From contig QMKU01000096.1 of the NCBI GenBank assembly GCA_003646525.1, positions 1-5,781 on the forward strand: DNA of 5,781 bases. The letters run 5' to 3'. Positions 5,524-5,781 of this stretch are shown here, one piece after another. The translations under genes and the position numbers were made by a program. A model generated the notes under the pieces. That model saw nothing but the letters and a program-made list of their open reading frames with translations, was not told where the DNA came from and made no database searches. The DNA is from Campylobacterota bacterium. GTDB taxonomy: Bacteria; Campylobacterota; Campylobacteria; Campylobacterales; Sulfurovaceae. Every line of letters starts with the position of its first letter. Within the stretch, counting starts at the first letter, position 1.

Positions 5524-5781
5524 CCTAAGCGCGGTCTTTATGAACGAAGATGAATTTGCACAAACTGCAAGTTTCTTTCATCTCGGAGTAGAGACCGTTT
5601 TGACAATTCAAATCTTTGAAGAGTTTCAAGATTTTAGGACACCGACCTTTTTTAGGATTTGGTGTAACTTTGAGGATATCCCTGGTATCGAAGAAAACGA
5701 CTACTTCATAATCAAGACGAAGAAATATGGAGTAGTCAGCTTTACGCGAGACGACATCGGAAACGAACTAACTATCTTTGC
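5492..5781 (+). CDS. Head-tail connector protein, gpFII-like (3' end outside window)
   Basis: At least 96 residues, running off the window. The first ATG is at 5540, but the frame is open back to a stop at 5483. The GTG at 5492 adds a helical N-terminus (ETLRDQIKNDLSAVF) joined to MNEDEFA. The string DL..VF.N.DEFA is a common start of small head-tail joining proteins encoded at this position in lambda-like phages, so I prefer the GTG start; it overlaps the 58-residue gene by 32 bases. The rest looks beta-rich (VETVLTIQIFEE, YFIIKTKKYGVVSFTRDD), with a repeated pattern of short strands as in the gpFII/connector fold, where YxV...DDIG resembles the last strands. The predicted role is a ring between the gpW-like plug and the tail tube. 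Function is inferred from pattern and synteny. Confidence 0.7.
   Translation, partial: METLRDQIKNDLSAVFMNEDEFAQTASFFHLGVETVLTIQIFEEFQDFRTPTFFRIWCNFEDIPGIEENDYFIIKTKKYGVVSFTRDDIGNELTIF

Noticed and set aside
5522..5536. Small inverted repeat GACC...GGTC
   Set aside because: Only 4 bp with a 7-base loop, inside overlapping coding sequence; expected by chance.
1..5781. CRISPR array, tRNA, insertion sequence, attachment site or defence genes
   Set aside because: No spaced repeats, tRNA-like folds, transposase motifs, terminal inverted repeats or cargo genes were seen; the window is filled by head-assembly genes.

Overview
The window is the head-assembly module of a tailed, lambda-like siphovirus or prophage. 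All genes lie on the + strand, packed head to tail with short overlaps. The gene order matches lambda A-W-B-C/Nu3-D-E-FI-FII closely. The main differences are that protease, scaffold and major capsid are fused into one gene, and that an extra short gene sits just before the portal. Base composition is AT-rich (roughly 40% GC by eye) and Shine-Dalgarno sites are clear, so the host is a bacterium. A T-rich stretch directly before TATAAT at about 1083-1097 resembles promoters of Campylobacterota (Epsilonproteobacteria), but this is only a weak hint about the host. No integrase, repressor, tRNA or attachment site is present, so the window cannot show whether this is an integrated prophage or a free phage.

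Layout. 1-1080: C-terminal part of the large terminase subunit (GpA type), cut by the window edge. 1081-1137: short gap with a -10-like box and a perfect 10-bp tandem repeat. 1138-1368: small gpW-like head-completion protein. 1352-1609: 85-residue ORF that is a diverged, shortened copy of the N-terminal part of the following portal gene. 1602-3023: complete lambda-family portal. 3024-3078: gap with an extended -10 promoter candidate and a perfect AGGAGG. 3079-4953: prohead protease, coiled-coil scaffold and major capsid in one polypeptide from a TTG start. 4938-4964: hairpin around the capsid stop codon. 4998-5354: DUF2190-type capsid decoration (cement) protein. 5347-5523: 58-residue small protein in the gpFI position. 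5492-end: start of a head-tail connector gene, best begun at a GTG inside the previous gene.

How they work together. The terminase cuts concatemeric DNA and pumps it through the portal ring. The portal nucleates a prohead built from capsid subunits carrying the scaffold segment. The fused protease then frees and removes the scaffold. DUF2190 protein should reinforce the expanded shell, and the gpW-like and FII-like proteins close the head and form the tail-joining surface.

The most unusual point is the duplicated portal N-terminus. The copy is about 80% identical in DNA to the real portal, differs by frame-preserving indels, carries the strong ribosome binding site, and overlaps the portal start, which has no clear site of its own. 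It may therefore serve as a translated leader for the portal rather than as a conserved protein. No wholly new system is evident; the rest is a recognisable phage head module.
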